From positions 1 through 11,429 of the forward strand of contig RGMU01000033.1 of NCBI GenBank assembly GCA_010021705.1: a DNA stretch of 11,429 nt, in the 5' to 3' direction. Position 1 is the first letter of the stretch, and each line of letters opens with the position of its first letter. The position numbers and the translations under genes were made by a program. Below, in pieces: positions 1-7,241 of the stretch. The notes under the pieces were generated by a model. The model searched no databases, was not told the origin of the DNA, and saw only the letters and a program-made list of their open reading frames with translations. The DNA is from Chitinophagia bacterium. Its GTDB lineage: Bacteria > Bacteroidota > Bacteroidia > Chitinophagales > Chitinophagaceae.

Positions 1-393
1 AATGGTATATTAGGTCGCTCTGGAGACGGAGGCACAGCTCTTTCGGCAGAATTAGATGAGCCAAACTCTATTTGCATGACAGGAGATAAACTATACATTT
101 CCGATTGGGGTAATGATTATGTGAGGATAATAGATTTTAATGCTAATAACTCTGGTTTTATGTCAAATATAGATATTAACTTTATAGAACAGAGTGGTGA
201 AAATACCTTAGCGGTACCTAACTTGGGGAGCAATACTTATATAACTCTTTTAGACAGTAGAAAGCATCTTATATTTGTTAAAAAACTAAAAGACCGTAGA
301 GTCACGCTCAGAGGCATCTATAAAGGTAAATACAAAGTGATTATTAGCGATAAAGGCAAATTTGCCGGCTCAAAAACAATAGAAATCAAATAA
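1..393 (+). CDS. NHL-repeat secreted protein with probable T9SS C-terminal sorting tail (3' end only)
   Basis: The reading frame is open from base 1, so this is the last 130 residues of a longer gene; the ATG at 76 is internal. Visible residues 8-45 form a classic NHL beta-propeller blade: SGDGGTALSAELDEP, then LYISDWGN and VRIID. NHL propellers usually mediate protein or ligand binding, and in Bacteroidota they are common in secreted proteins. The last ~55 residues (LAVPNLGS..ITLLDS..., YKGKYKVIIS and a final TIEIK strand) resemble the type A sorting domain recognised by the type IX secretion system: a PNP-like start, a 'D..G' turn, a 'GxYxv' strand and a terminal beta strand. The match is loose, with no textbook PNP, so export by T9SS is an inference. 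The stop is TAA at 391-393. No terminator is evident in the 35 bp before the next gene, so cotranscription is possible. Confidence 0.75.
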   Translation, partial: NGILGRSGDGGTALSAELDEPNSICMTGDKLYISDWGNDYVRIIDFNANNSGFMSNIDINFIEQSGENTLAVPNLGSNTYITLLDSRKHLIFVKKLKDRRVTLRGIYKGKYKVIISDKGKFAGSKTIEIK

Positions 394-428
394 AAATTGC
401 CGTATATTGAGGGCTTAAAAGCAAGTTT

Positions 429-842
429 ATGTCTCAAAAAGTAACCGGTATTGGAGGGGTATTCATAAAATATGAAAACCCGGAGCAAATTAAAGAATGG
501 TATAAAACCCACTTAGGCTTTAATGTTGATGCGTATGGTGCAACCTTTGTGAGCGACCCCGCAAAGCCCCAGCAAACTATATGGAGTCCCTTTAAGTCAA
601 CTACAAAATATATAGAGCCAAGCACAAAAGAGTTTATGATTAATCTAAGGGTAGAAAACTTAGAATATCTGCTCGATTGCTTAAATAAAGATGGCATCAT
701 GCCACTTGGCGAAATGCAGGTATTTGATTTTGGCAAATTTGCTCATATCATGGACCCGGAGGGGGTTAAAATTGAGCTTTGGGAGCCGGTAAATAGCGAG
801 CAAGAAAAAACAACAGAAGAAAGTACAGTAGCTCCCAATTAA
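429..842 (+). CDS. VOC superfamily (glyoxalase/bleomycin-resistance fold) protein
   Basis: A 137-residue, single-module vicinal-oxygen-chelate protein, probably cytoplasmic (no signal peptide). The first beta strand and helix read GIGGVFIKYENPEQ followed by IKEWYKTHLGF. The second half carries INLRVENLEYLLDCL, GKFAHIMDPEG and the hallmark terminal strand IELWEP. E116 or E119 in that last strand is where family members place a metal ligand. The first-strand ligand position is not His here, so metal use and substrate cannot be assigned. Members of this family include glyoxalase I, dioxygenases and antibiotic-binding proteins; nothing here identifies one. The last ~17 residues are a low-complexity acidic/Thr tail. 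The ATG at 429 has no Shine-Dalgarno sequence, as is normal in Bacteroidota. The stop codon lies in the loop of a 14-bp inverted repeat. Confidence 0.85.
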   Translation: MSQKVTGIGGVFIKYENPEQIKEWYKTHLGFNVDAYGATFVSDPAKPQQTIWSPFKSTTKYIEPSTKEFMINLRVENLEYLLDCLNKDGIMPLGEMQVFDFGKFAHIMDPEGVKIELWEPVNSEQEKTTEESTVAPN

Positions 843-856
843 GGAGTTACTGTACT
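822..856. terminator. 14-bp inverted repeat spanning the VOC gene stop codon
   Basis: Arms 822-835 (AGTACAGTAGCTCC) and 843-856 (GGAGTTACTGTACT) pair over 14 bp with a single G-T wobble around a 7-base loop (CAATTAA) that contains the TAA stop. The plus strand has no T-run after the stem. The minus strand does have a T-rich run beyond it (the A-rich bases 803-821), but no minus-strand gene ends here. It could be a weak or bidirectional terminator, an mRNA-stabilising hairpin, or a protein-binding palindrome; terminator is only the default guess. Confidence 0.4.
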
Positions 857-890
857 ATCTAATAAGTCAAATATTTTGCTACCTTTGCTT

Positions 891-1652
891 ATGCAATTAC
901 CCAAAGGTAAGAAAATATACTTTGCTTCAGACTTTCATTTAGGCATACCCAATTTGGCAGAAAGCAAAGCGCGTGAACGTAAAATATGCACTTGGTTAGA
1001 TAGCATAGCAGCAGATGCAGCTATTATATATTTGGTGGGCGATATTTTTGATACATGGTTTGAATATAAAAATGTTGTTCCGCGGGGGTTTGTAAGGCTA
1101 TTAGGTAAATTAGCCCAAATGACAGACAGTGGACTGCGAATAGAAGCCTTTACAGGCAACCATGATTTGTGGATGGACAACTATTTTGAAACCGAATTGC
1201 AAATACCCGTTCACAAAAAAGAAATAAAAATTACGGTCAACAATACAACTTTGCTTATTGCTCACGGAGACGGCTTAGGTCCCGGTGATAATGGTTATAA
1301 ACTGTTAAAAGCCGTAATGAGTAATCCGCTGTCCCAATGGCTTTACCGCCGTATTCACCCTGATACCGGTGTGGCTTTTGCAAGCTACCTTAGCCGGTTA
1401 GGTCCCAAACATGCCGACAGCCCTGAAAAGCCATTTTTGGGCAAAGACAAAGAATGGTTGGTGCAGTATTGTCTCCAAACACTGCAAACCGAAAAGATAG
1501 ATTACTTTATTTTTGGGCACCGCCACTTAGCCTTAGAGTATCCGTTAGAAGACACGGGTAGCATGTATATCAACTTGGGCGATTGGATAAAGTATGACAC
1601 CTATGCAGAATTTGATGGAGAAAAAGCTACCTTAAAATACTACAAACAATAG
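891..1652 (+). CDS. lpxH: LpxH-type UDP-2,3-diacylglucosamine diphosphatase (metallophosphoesterase)
   Basis: Predicted 253-residue calcineurin-like metallophosphoesterase. All metal-binding motifs are present in order: DFH (D14, H16), GDIFD (D51), GNHD (N90-D92), AHGDG (H125) and GHRH (H210, H212). LpxH hydrolyses UDP-2,3-diacylglucosamine to lipid X and UMP at the inner face of the cytoplasmic membrane, the fourth step of lipid A synthesis. The DFHLG start and the central segment with HPDTG and SYLSRLGPK are like LpxH-type proteins of Bacteroidota rather than generic phosphodiesterases. I chose ATG 891, which gives MQLPKGKKIYFASDFHLG, the usual N-terminus for the family. An in-frame TTG at 876 would add only five residues. 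The next gene starts 7 bp after the stop, so the two are probably cotranscribed. Pathway assignment is by family; substrate is not shown by sequence alone. Confidence 0.85.
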   Translation: MQLPKGKKIYFASDFHLGIPNLAESKARERKICTWLDSIAADAAIIYLVGDIFDTWFEYKNVVPRGFVRLLGKLAQMTDSGLRIEAFTGNHDLWMDNYFETELQIPVHKKEIKITVNNTTLLIAHGDGLGPGDNGYKLLKAVMSNPLSQWLYRRIHPDTGVAFASYLSRLGPKHADSPEKPFLGKDKEWLVQYCLQTLQTEKIDYFIFGHRHLALEYPLEDTGSMYINLGDWIKYDTYAEFDGEKATLKYYKQ

Positions 1653-1659
1653 AAAGGCA

Positions 1660-2154
1660 ATGAAGAGAACATTAGTAGCCATAAGGCACGCCAAAGCATC
1701 CAACCCTAAGTGGGGCGAAGAAGACTACGACAGAAGGTTAAACGAAACGGGTGAAACTGAAGCCGAAACAATGGGGGAAAAGTTGGCAAAATTGGACATT
1801 AAGCCTTCCATAATAGTTTGCAGCCCGGCAAAACGAACTAAACAAACTGCTAAAAGAATAGCTAAAAAGCTCAATTATAGCGAAGACGATATTATTTATA
1901 TCAAAAATTTGTATCATTGTGAAGTGCAACAGATAAATGACGCAATAATATCGGTGAGTAATGAAGTAGGCTGTATGTTTATTGTGGCACATAATCCGGC
2001 AATAACTACATTTGTTAATCAACTTGCACCCCATTTTGAAATAGATAATATGCCCACGTGTGGTGCCGTTATAGCAACAGCAGAATCCGATACATGGCAG
2101 CAGTTTTTACAATATTCACCCAAAGATATTATTTTTCAACAACCCGGTAAATAG
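1660..2154 (+). CDS. sixA: SixA-type histidine phosphatase (histidine phosphatase superfamily)
   Basis: A 164-residue cytoplasmic protein of the small, SixA-like branch of the histidine phosphatase (phosphoglycerate-mutase-like) superfamily. The catalytic RHAKAS motif gives R9 and nucleophile H10. R59 sits in CSPAKRTKQTA, and the second catalytic His (H111) is in IVAHNPAI; E88 after LYH is a candidate acid. The DYDRRLNETG segment is typical of this branch. E. coli SixA removes phosphate from phosphohistidine, with the PTS-Ntr protein NPr reported as a target. The substrate here is unknown. It lies 7 bp after lpxH and 5 bp before the kinase-RapZ fusion, so it is almost certainly in one transcript with both. 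Enzymatic class is secure; the sixA symbol is by similarity of architecture only. Confidence 0.85.
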   Translation: MKRTLVAIRHAKASNPKWGEEDYDRRLNETGETEAETMGEKLAKLDIKPSIIVCSPAKRTKQTAKRIAKKLNYSEDDIIYIKNLYHCEVQQINDAIISVSNEVGCMFIVAHNPAITTFVNQLAPHFEIDNMPTCGAVIATAESDTWQQFLQYSPKDIIFQQPGK

Positions 2155-2159
2155 GTCAA

Positions 2160-3638
2160 ATGAATACAAAATCTACCTCACAAATTTTTGTACAATTAGA
2201 GAAAATGTTCCAAGACCACTTTGGCGAACAGCCTGCCAAAGTTGAGCCTTTAACACTTTCGGGGTCAGACAGGAGATATTTTCGCTTGCACGGTAACGGT
2301 AAAACGGCTATTGGCACATGCAATCCTAATACGCAAGAGAACAACACATTCTTTTACATTACAGACCTTTTTAATAAACACCAAATACCTGTTCCCGTTA
2401 TTTATACTGTTAACAAAGACAGGTCTGCTTATTTACAACAGGACTTAGGCGATACCACTTTATTTCATTTAGTATTAAAAGAAGGTTATACTGCAACGGT
2501 TAAAAAATATTTTGAAACCGCTATTCAGCAATTAGCTAAAGTTCAATGGGTTGCGGGGCAAGAGGCAGACTTTAAACAATGCCATAATGCACAAAGATTT
2601 GACGAAAAAACAATATTAGCCGACCTTCAGTATTTTAAGTATTACTTTGCCGACTTGCAAGGCATTGTGTATAACAGAAACAGGCTTGCAGAAGAAATGC
2701 AAGAGTTCTGTAGAGAATTGGGGCGTGTACAGCCTCAAACACTTATTTACAGAGACTTCCAGAGCCGCAACATTATGATACATGACAATAAAGTATTCTT
2801 TATTGACTATCAGGGCTTTATGCAAGGACCACCCCAATATGACCTTGCATCTCTACTTTGGCAAGCACGTGCACAAATGCCCGTAGCTTTGAAAGAAAGC
2901 CTTATTAATACTTATGTAGAAGCATTGGCTACTTTACCCATTCCCCGCATGGATGAAATTTATCTGCGCAAGGGCTATATACAATTTGTGCTCATAAGGC
3001 TAATACAGGTATTGGGGGCTTATGGTTTTAGAGGTCTTATTCAGCAAAAATCCCACTTTAGAGACAGTATAGCCCCTGCCTTAAAAAATTTGCAAACCCA
3101 CCTTTCCGAACATTTACACACGCCTAACTATCCTGAATTTAGGCAGTTGTTAGAAAATTTATCGGCACCTGACATTCAGGAGCGATATAATAGGAATATT
3201 AACAAAGAAAATACCCCATTTAAGGTGTACATCTATAGCTTTTCCTACAAAAGCGGTATGCCCAAAATAGGGGGCACACACGGAGGCGGTTATGTGTTTG
3301 ATTGCAGGGGCATTGTAAACCCCGGTAAATTTGCCGATTACAAACACTTAACCGGCAAAGACCCCCAAGTGCAACACTTCTTAAATTTAGAAACCAAAAT
3401 GCCCTATTTCTTGAACCACGTATATGGGCTTGTTACCATAAATGTGGACGAGTATATAGCAAGAGGTTTTGAACAACTTAGCGTGGCTTTTGGCTGCACC
3501 GGAGGGCAACACCGCTCTGTATTTGCAGCAGAATCCTTAGCACAATATTTGCAGGAAAAAAATAATATAACCGTAGAAGTTACCCACCTAAATGAAAAGA
3601 AATGGGTATTGGGCGATGAGCCTCCTACTACAGCATAA
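2160..3638 (+). CDS. Fusion of APH-fold (AmgK-like) sugar kinase and RapZ C-terminal domain
   Basis: A 492-residue, two-domain protein. Residues ~15-330 are an aminoglycoside-phosphotransferase-fold kinase: SGSDRRYFRL glycine loop, catalytic loop YRDFQSRNIM (D199, N204) and Mg-binding FIDYQG (D216). This catalytic loop resembles AmgK, the N-acetylmuramate/N-acetylglucosamine anomeric kinase of peptidoglycan recycling, so an amino-sugar substrate is likely but inferred. Residues ~355-485 match the RapZ C-terminal domain: YSFSYKSGMP, YVFDCRGIVNPG and GCTGGQHRS (445-453). In E. coli that domain binds glucosamine-6-phosphate and helps control GlmS synthesis. RapZ's own N-terminal P-loop NTPase domain is absent and the kinase takes its place. 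The basic tail used for RNA binding in enterobacterial RapZ is not conserved (it ends ..EKKWVLGDEPPTTA), so sRNA control is unlikely. It is the last gene of the lpxH run and converges on leuS with a 7-bp gap. Confidence 0.9.
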   Translation: MNTKSTSQIFVQLEKMFQDHFGEQPAKVEPLTLSGSDRRYFRLHGNGKTAIGTCNPNTQENNTFFYITDLFNKHQIPVPVIYTVNKDRSAYLQQDLGDTTLFHLVLKEGYTATVKKYFETAIQQLAKVQWVAGQEADFKQCHNAQRFDEKTILADLQYFKYYFADLQGIVYNRNRLAEEMQEFCRELGRVQPQTLIYRDFQSRNIMIHDNKVFFIDYQGFMQGPPQYDLASLLWQARAQMPVALKESLINTYVEALATLPIPRMDEIYLRKGYIQFVLIRLIQVLGAYGFRGLIQQKSHFRDSIAPALKNLQTHLSEHLHTPNYPEFRQLLENLSAPDIQERYNRNINKENTPFKVYIYSFSYKSGMPKIGGTHGGGYVFDCRGIVNPGKFADYKHLTGKDPQVQHFLNLETKMPYFLNHVYGLVTINVDEYIARGFEQLSVAFGCTGGQHRSVFAAESLAQYLQEKNNITVEVTHLNEKKWVLGDEPPTTA

Positions 3639-3645
3639 CCCTATT

Positions 3646-6450
3646 TTAGGCTACTATGTTTATCATTTTCCCTTTCACGAATATCAGCTTTTTAAGCGCT
3701 TTACCACCTAACCATTGCTCCATTTGAGGCAAAGCCGTAACCATTGCCTTTAGCTCATCTTCCGAAATATCTATGGCAAGCTCTATTTCTGACTTCGTTT
3801 TGCCGTTTATGGCAATGGGGTATCTTTTAGTGCTTTCTACTAAATATTGCTCGTCATGCTCTGGATAGGGAGCGAATGTAACACTGCCTTCATTCCCCAT
3901 TAAGTGCCATAATTCTTCAGCCATAAAAGGCGCAAAAGGGCTAATGGCAGCCACTAACGGCTCTAATATGGTACGCTTGTTGCAACGGAGCGCACCTAAT
4001 TCATTGACCGTAATCATCATTTGGCTAATGCAAGTATTATAGGCAAATCGTTCAATGTCTTCGCGCAGCTTTTTAATGGTTTTATGTAGTATTTTAAGCT
4101 CATCTGATGTTGGTTGGTCTGCTGATAGGTAAAAAATACCTTCCTCATTAAAGAACAATCGCCAAAATTTCTTAACAAAACGAAACACTCCCTCAATACC
4201 ATTCGTATCCCATGGTTTGCTTGCCTCAACGGGTCCTAAAAACATTTCATACATTCTAAATGTATCTGCTCCATAGCGGGCTACAATGGCATCGGGGTTC
4301 ACCACATTGTACATAGACTTAGACATTTTCTCTATCTCAGCGCCGCATATATATTCCCCGTCTTCGGTAATAAATTCAGCATTGGCATAGTCAGGACGGC
4401 TTGCTTTGAAGGCATTAGTGTCCAAGATAAGTCCGTTTACTATGTTCACGTCCACGTGTAGGGGGGTAGTTTCGTAGCTGTCCTTTAGCCCAAAAGAAAC
4501 ATAAGTATTGGTATTTTTTACCCTGTACACATAGCGTGAACTACCCTGTATCATGCCCTGATTAAGGAGCTTTTTAAACGGCTCGTGAAAGGGCAAATAC
4601 CCTAAGTCGTACAGTGCTTTTGTCCACATGCGGGCATATAGCAAGTGCCCTACGGCATGTTCTGTTCCCCCTACATATAAATCCACTTGCTGCCAATAGT
4701 TAATAGCATCGGCAGAGGCTATGGCATTATTGTTGTGCGGGTCCATATAGCGCAAAAAATACCAGCTGCTACCGGCATAGCCGGGCATGGTATCCGTTTC
4801 TCGCAGGTAAGTGTCTGTGCCGTTGCTGCCTACTTCTACCCATTCTCTGATGTTAGCTAAAGGGCTTGCACCGCCCGGCCCGGCAGCGTATCTTTCTACA
4901 TAAGGCAACTGTACCGGCAACTGTAATACTTCTTTATCTAACTGTCCTTCTAACTCATATACGGTATAAGCAATATCATTTTTATAAATAATAGGAAAAG
5001 GTTCGCCCCAGTATCGCTGCCGGCTTAGCCCTGCATTCCGTAGTCTAAACTGCGTTTTAGGACTTCCCAAGCCTCTTTTTTCTATCTCGTCAATAGCCAC
5101 CAGAATAGCCTCATTGGCAGTTAAACCCGTTAAAAAGCTGCTATTAGTCAATATGGCATTCTTTTGCGTATAGGCTTCGCTGCCGGTATATAGCTCGCCA
5201 AAAATATTGGTAATAGGTATGTTGAAGTGTGTGGCAAAGGCATGGTCTCGCTCATCGCCGGCGGGTACTGCCATAATAGCACCCGTACCATAACCCATCA
5301 GCACATATTCAGCTATCCATATCGGCAACGGTGCACCTGTGAATGGGTGAATGGCATAGCTACCCGTAAAACAGCCCGTTACCACTTTTACTTGGCTTAG
5401 CCTGTCCCTTTCGCTACGGCTTTTTGTGTATTTTAAGTAGGCATCTATGGCTTCTTGTTGTGCAGCGGTGGTAAGGTCGGCTACGAGGGGGTGTTCCGGG
5501 GCTATAACCAAAAAGTCGGCACCAAATATCGTATCGGGGCGTGTGGTAAAAACCTCAATAGGCTTATTAATTTCGGTGTTGAATGTTACTAATGCACCTT
5601 TGCTTTTGCCTATCCAGTTGCGCTGCATTTCCTTCATAGCATCGCTCCATTCTAAGGTATCTAAGTCGTTTAGCAGTCGGTTGGCATATTCTGTTATGCG
5701 TAAAAACCATTGCTTTAATTTTTTCTTTTCAACCGGATGTCCTCCTCTTTCCGATACACCGTTTATTACCTCATCATTCGCTAACACTGTGCCTAATGCT
5801 TCGCACCACCACACCTCCGAATAGGCAGAAAAAGCTATGCGATATTCCATTAAAAATGCACGCTTTTCTTTTTCGGAGTAGCTACGCCATGTTGCGGCAT
5901 CTATGGTTGGCATCTCATTTTCATAGCCTGCATTTCCCTGTGCTTCAAGTATAGCTTCAAGTTCGGCTATGGGGCGCGTTTTATCTTGCTTTCTATCATA
6001 CCAGCTATTAAATAGCTGCAAAAAAATCCACTGCGTCCATTGGTAGTATTGAGGGTCGCTGGTGCGTACTTCTCTATTCCAATCATAGCAAAATCCTATT
6101 TGATAAAGTTGTTCTTTATAACGGGCAATGTTTTGCTTAGTAGTGTTAGCCGGATGAAGCCCATGCTCTAAGGCATATTGCTCGGCGGGTAGCCCAAATG
6201 CGTCAAAGCCCATGGGGTGGAGCACATTATAGCCACGCTGCCTTTTATACCGTGCATAGATGTCAGACGCTATATAGCCTACCGGATGACCCACGTGCAA
6301 TCCAGACCCACTGGGGTAGGGGAACATGTCTAATATATAGCATTTAGGTTTAGTGTCTGCGCCGGGCTGTGGATTATGAACGGCATACACTTCATGATTT
6401 TCCCAATATAGGCTACTTCTGCCTTCTATTTCTTTAAAATTATATTCCAT
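3646..6450 (-). CDS. leuS: Leucyl-tRNA synthetase
   Basis: Full-length 934-residue class I synthetase that charges tRNA-Leu in the cytoplasm. The ATP-binding HIGH-type motif is HVGH (52-55) within PYPSGSGLHVGHPVGY, and the KMSKS loop is at 708-712. The CP1 editing domain is present, with TTRPDTIFG (302-310) and MAVPAGDERDHAF, whose Asp (~402) is the conserved residue that positions the mischarged amino acid for hydrolysis. LeuRS-like segments include GFDAFGLPAEQYA, YWGEPFP and GTEHAVGHLLYARMW. Compared with E. coli, about 50 extra residues (~150-200) follow QWIFLQLFNSWY, and the zinc-module cysteines are missing (SERGGHPVE); I believe both are normal for Bacteroidota. A leucine-specific insertion precedes KMSKS. 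The start is ATG at 6450, 32 bp after the GldM-domain gene on the same strand, with no separate promoter seen in that gap. Confidence 0.98.
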   Translation of the reverse strand: MEYNFKEIEGRSSLYWENHEVYAVHNPQPGADTKPKCYILDMFPYPSGSGLHVGHPVGYIASDIYARYKRQRGYNVLHPMGFDAFGLPAEQYALEHGLHPANTTKQNIARYKEQLYQIGFCYDWNREVRTSDPQYYQWTQWIFLQLFNSWYDRKQDKTRPIAELEAILEAQGNAGYENEMPTIDAATWRSYSEKEKRAFLMEYRIAFSAYSEVWWCEALGTVLANDEVINGVSERGGHPVEKKKLKQWFLRITEYANRLLNDLDTLEWSDAMKEMQRNWIGKSKGALVTFNTEINKPIEVFTTRPDTIFGADFLVIAPEHPLVADLTTAAQQEAIDAYLKYTKSRSERDRLSQVKVVTGCFTGSYAIHPFTGAPLPIWIAEYVLMGYGTGAIMAVPAGDERDHAFATHFNIPITNIFGELYTGSEAYTQKNAILTNSSFLTGLTANEAILVAIDEIEKRGLGSPKTQFRLRNAGLSRQRYWGEPFPIIYKNDIAYTVYELEGQLDKEVLQLPVQLPYVERYAAGPGGASPLANIREWVEVGSNGTDTYLRETDTMPGYAGSSWYFLRYMDPHNNNAIASADAINYWQQVDLYVGGTEHAVGHLLYARMWTKALYDLGYLPFHEPFKKLLNQGMIQGSSRYVYRVKNTNTYVSFGLKDSYETTPLHVDVNIVNGLILDTNAFKASRPDYANAEFITEDGEYICGAEIEKMSKSMYNVVNPDAIVARYGADTFRMYEMFLGPVEASKPWDTNGIEGVFRFVKKFWRLFFNEEGIFYLSADQPTSDELKILHKTIKKLREDIERFAYNTCISQMMITVNELGALRCNKRTILEPLVAAISPFAPFMAEELWHLMGNEGSVTFAPYPEHDEQYLVESTKRYPIAINGKTKSEIELAIDISEDELKAMVTALPQMEQWLGGKALKKLIFVKGKMINIVA

Positions 6451-6482
6451 TACGCTGTTTCAGTTTATGGTAGAGAGTATGA

Positions 6483-7163
6483 TTATTTGTTAAAAATTTT
6501 TATTCTCAAAGGGTCTAAAGTTCTTACTACACATTCCGGACATGTGGCTTTAATGTCCGCAAATTCTATGGTACTGCCCTCCGGTGCTTTCTTAATTTCC
6601 AATACCACATTAGACGGAATAAAAAAACCTTTCACCGGTATAGATACCTTAGTATCGCCATATTGTACCTTAAATGTATATTCCTTTATCCGATAAGGGT
6701 AGCTATAAAAAGAACTGTCAAAACCAACGCGCAGTGCCGACTGTTCTATCACTTCTTTTCTTATGGCATTGCCACCCGTGATAGTACCCAAGCGGGCTTT
6801 AGGCACCGGCGGAGGCTCGGCAGTAAATGCTATAGTTTTTAACACCTTTTTTGTCCCTTTTTTCAAGACAGCAAGCCGCATACGGCTACCATATTTAGGG
6901 TAGGGCATGGCTACTATACTTAGCGTATCGTGTTTTTGTTCCGGTATGCCAATTTTCAAACTTCTGTCCAGCGACTTGATTTGCACCTCTTCTATGCTGA
7001 TGCCACCCTTACACACCACCAATAGCTCGTTATATGCCTCGCAAAATAGTACCGCAGTATCTGCATGTACGCACCATTTATTCCATACCTTTATGTCTTG
7101 CGCATAAATGGTGCCGGAGAAAATAAGTATCAGTAAGCCATTAAATAAATACTTCACGGGCAT
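6483..7163 (-). CDS. Secreted protein made of GldM-like periplasmic domains
   Basis: A 226-residue protein with an N-terminal signal peptide (hydrophobic FNGLLILIFSGTIYA, likely cleavage before Q22). Residues ~28-118 look like the penultimate Ig-like domain of GldM. Residues ~119-226 look like the GldM C-terminal domain: PPPVPKARLG, TGGNAIRKE, VKGFFIPSNVVLEIKKAPEGS and FADIKA...VRTLDPLRIKI. GldM (PorM) is the inner-membrane, periplasm-spanning T9SS motor shaft, but this protein lacks the transmembrane helix and coiled-coil region and is less than half GldM's usual length. It is therefore a paralogous standalone module, not GldM itself. Where GldM proteins usually have a Gly/Asp turn before VRxL, this one has CPEC (C208, C211); further cysteines are C31, C41 and C51. 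I chose ATG 7163 because it gives a clean signal peptide; TTG 7184 would put seven residues before it. Function unknown; a T9SS-related or surface role is inferred. Confidence 0.75.
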   Translation of the reverse strand: MPVKYLFNGLLILIFSGTIYAQDIKVWNKWCVHADTAVLFCEAYNELLVVCKGGISIEEVQIKSLDRSLKIGIPEQKHDTLSIVAMPYPKYGSRMRLAVLKKGTKKVLKTIAFTAEPPPVPKARLGTITGGNAIRKEVIEQSALRVGFDSSFYSYPYRIKEYTFKVQYGDTKVSIPVKGFFIPSNVVLEIKKAPEGSTIEFADIKATCPECVVRTLDPLRIKIFNK

Positions 7164-7181
7164 TAAGGATAAAAGCGAAGC

Positions 7182-7189
7182 CAAAAGTA
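7182..7189 (-). promoter_or_regulatory. Possible -7 element for the GldM-domain gene
   Basis: On the minus strand this reads TACTTTTG, a full match to the Bacteroidota -7 consensus TAnnTTTG, 18 bp upstream of the ATG at 7163. No proper TTG lies 17-20 bp further upstream (a TTTG occurs only 11 bp away), so the -33 half is poor. If real, it would let the GldM-domain gene and leuS be expressed independently of the sigma/anti-sigma pair. Confidence 0.35.
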
Positions 7190-7241
7190 TTGTTTTTATT
7201 CAAAGAAACACTACTTTTAGTGGTTAAGACAATGCCTGTGC

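Noticed and set aside
880..887. TACCTTTG, a perfect TAnnTTTG match just upstream of the lpxH ATG
   Set aside because: There is no TTG about 18 bp upstream, and transcription would begin at or after the start codon. Possible only for a leaderless message; most likely chance in AT-rich DNA.
876..890. TTG at 876 as the lpxH start
   Set aside because: It would add MLPLL before a family-typical N-terminus that begins at ATG 891; the ATG is preferred.
3640..3650. CCTA-TTT-TAGG mini-hairpin between the convergent RapZ-fusion and leuS genes
   Set aside because: A four-bp stem is not significant; the 7-bp gap leaves no room for a real bidirectional terminator.
5447..5824. 125-residue plus-strand open frame inside leuS
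   Set aside because: Antisense shadow of a strongly conserved leuS region; no domain, no initiation context, composition imposed by the opposite strand.
5850..6003. About 50 extra residues and missing zinc cysteines in LeuRS compared with E. coli
   Set aside because: I recall the same insertion and SERGGHPV-type segment in Bacteroides LeuRS, so it looks phylum-typical rather than novel.
7206..7225. Small hairpin (CACTA/TAGTG) after the anti-sigma gene, followed on the minus strand by TTTCTTTG
   Set aside because: Only five uninterrupted A/T-containing pairs and a broken T-run; too weak to call a terminator.
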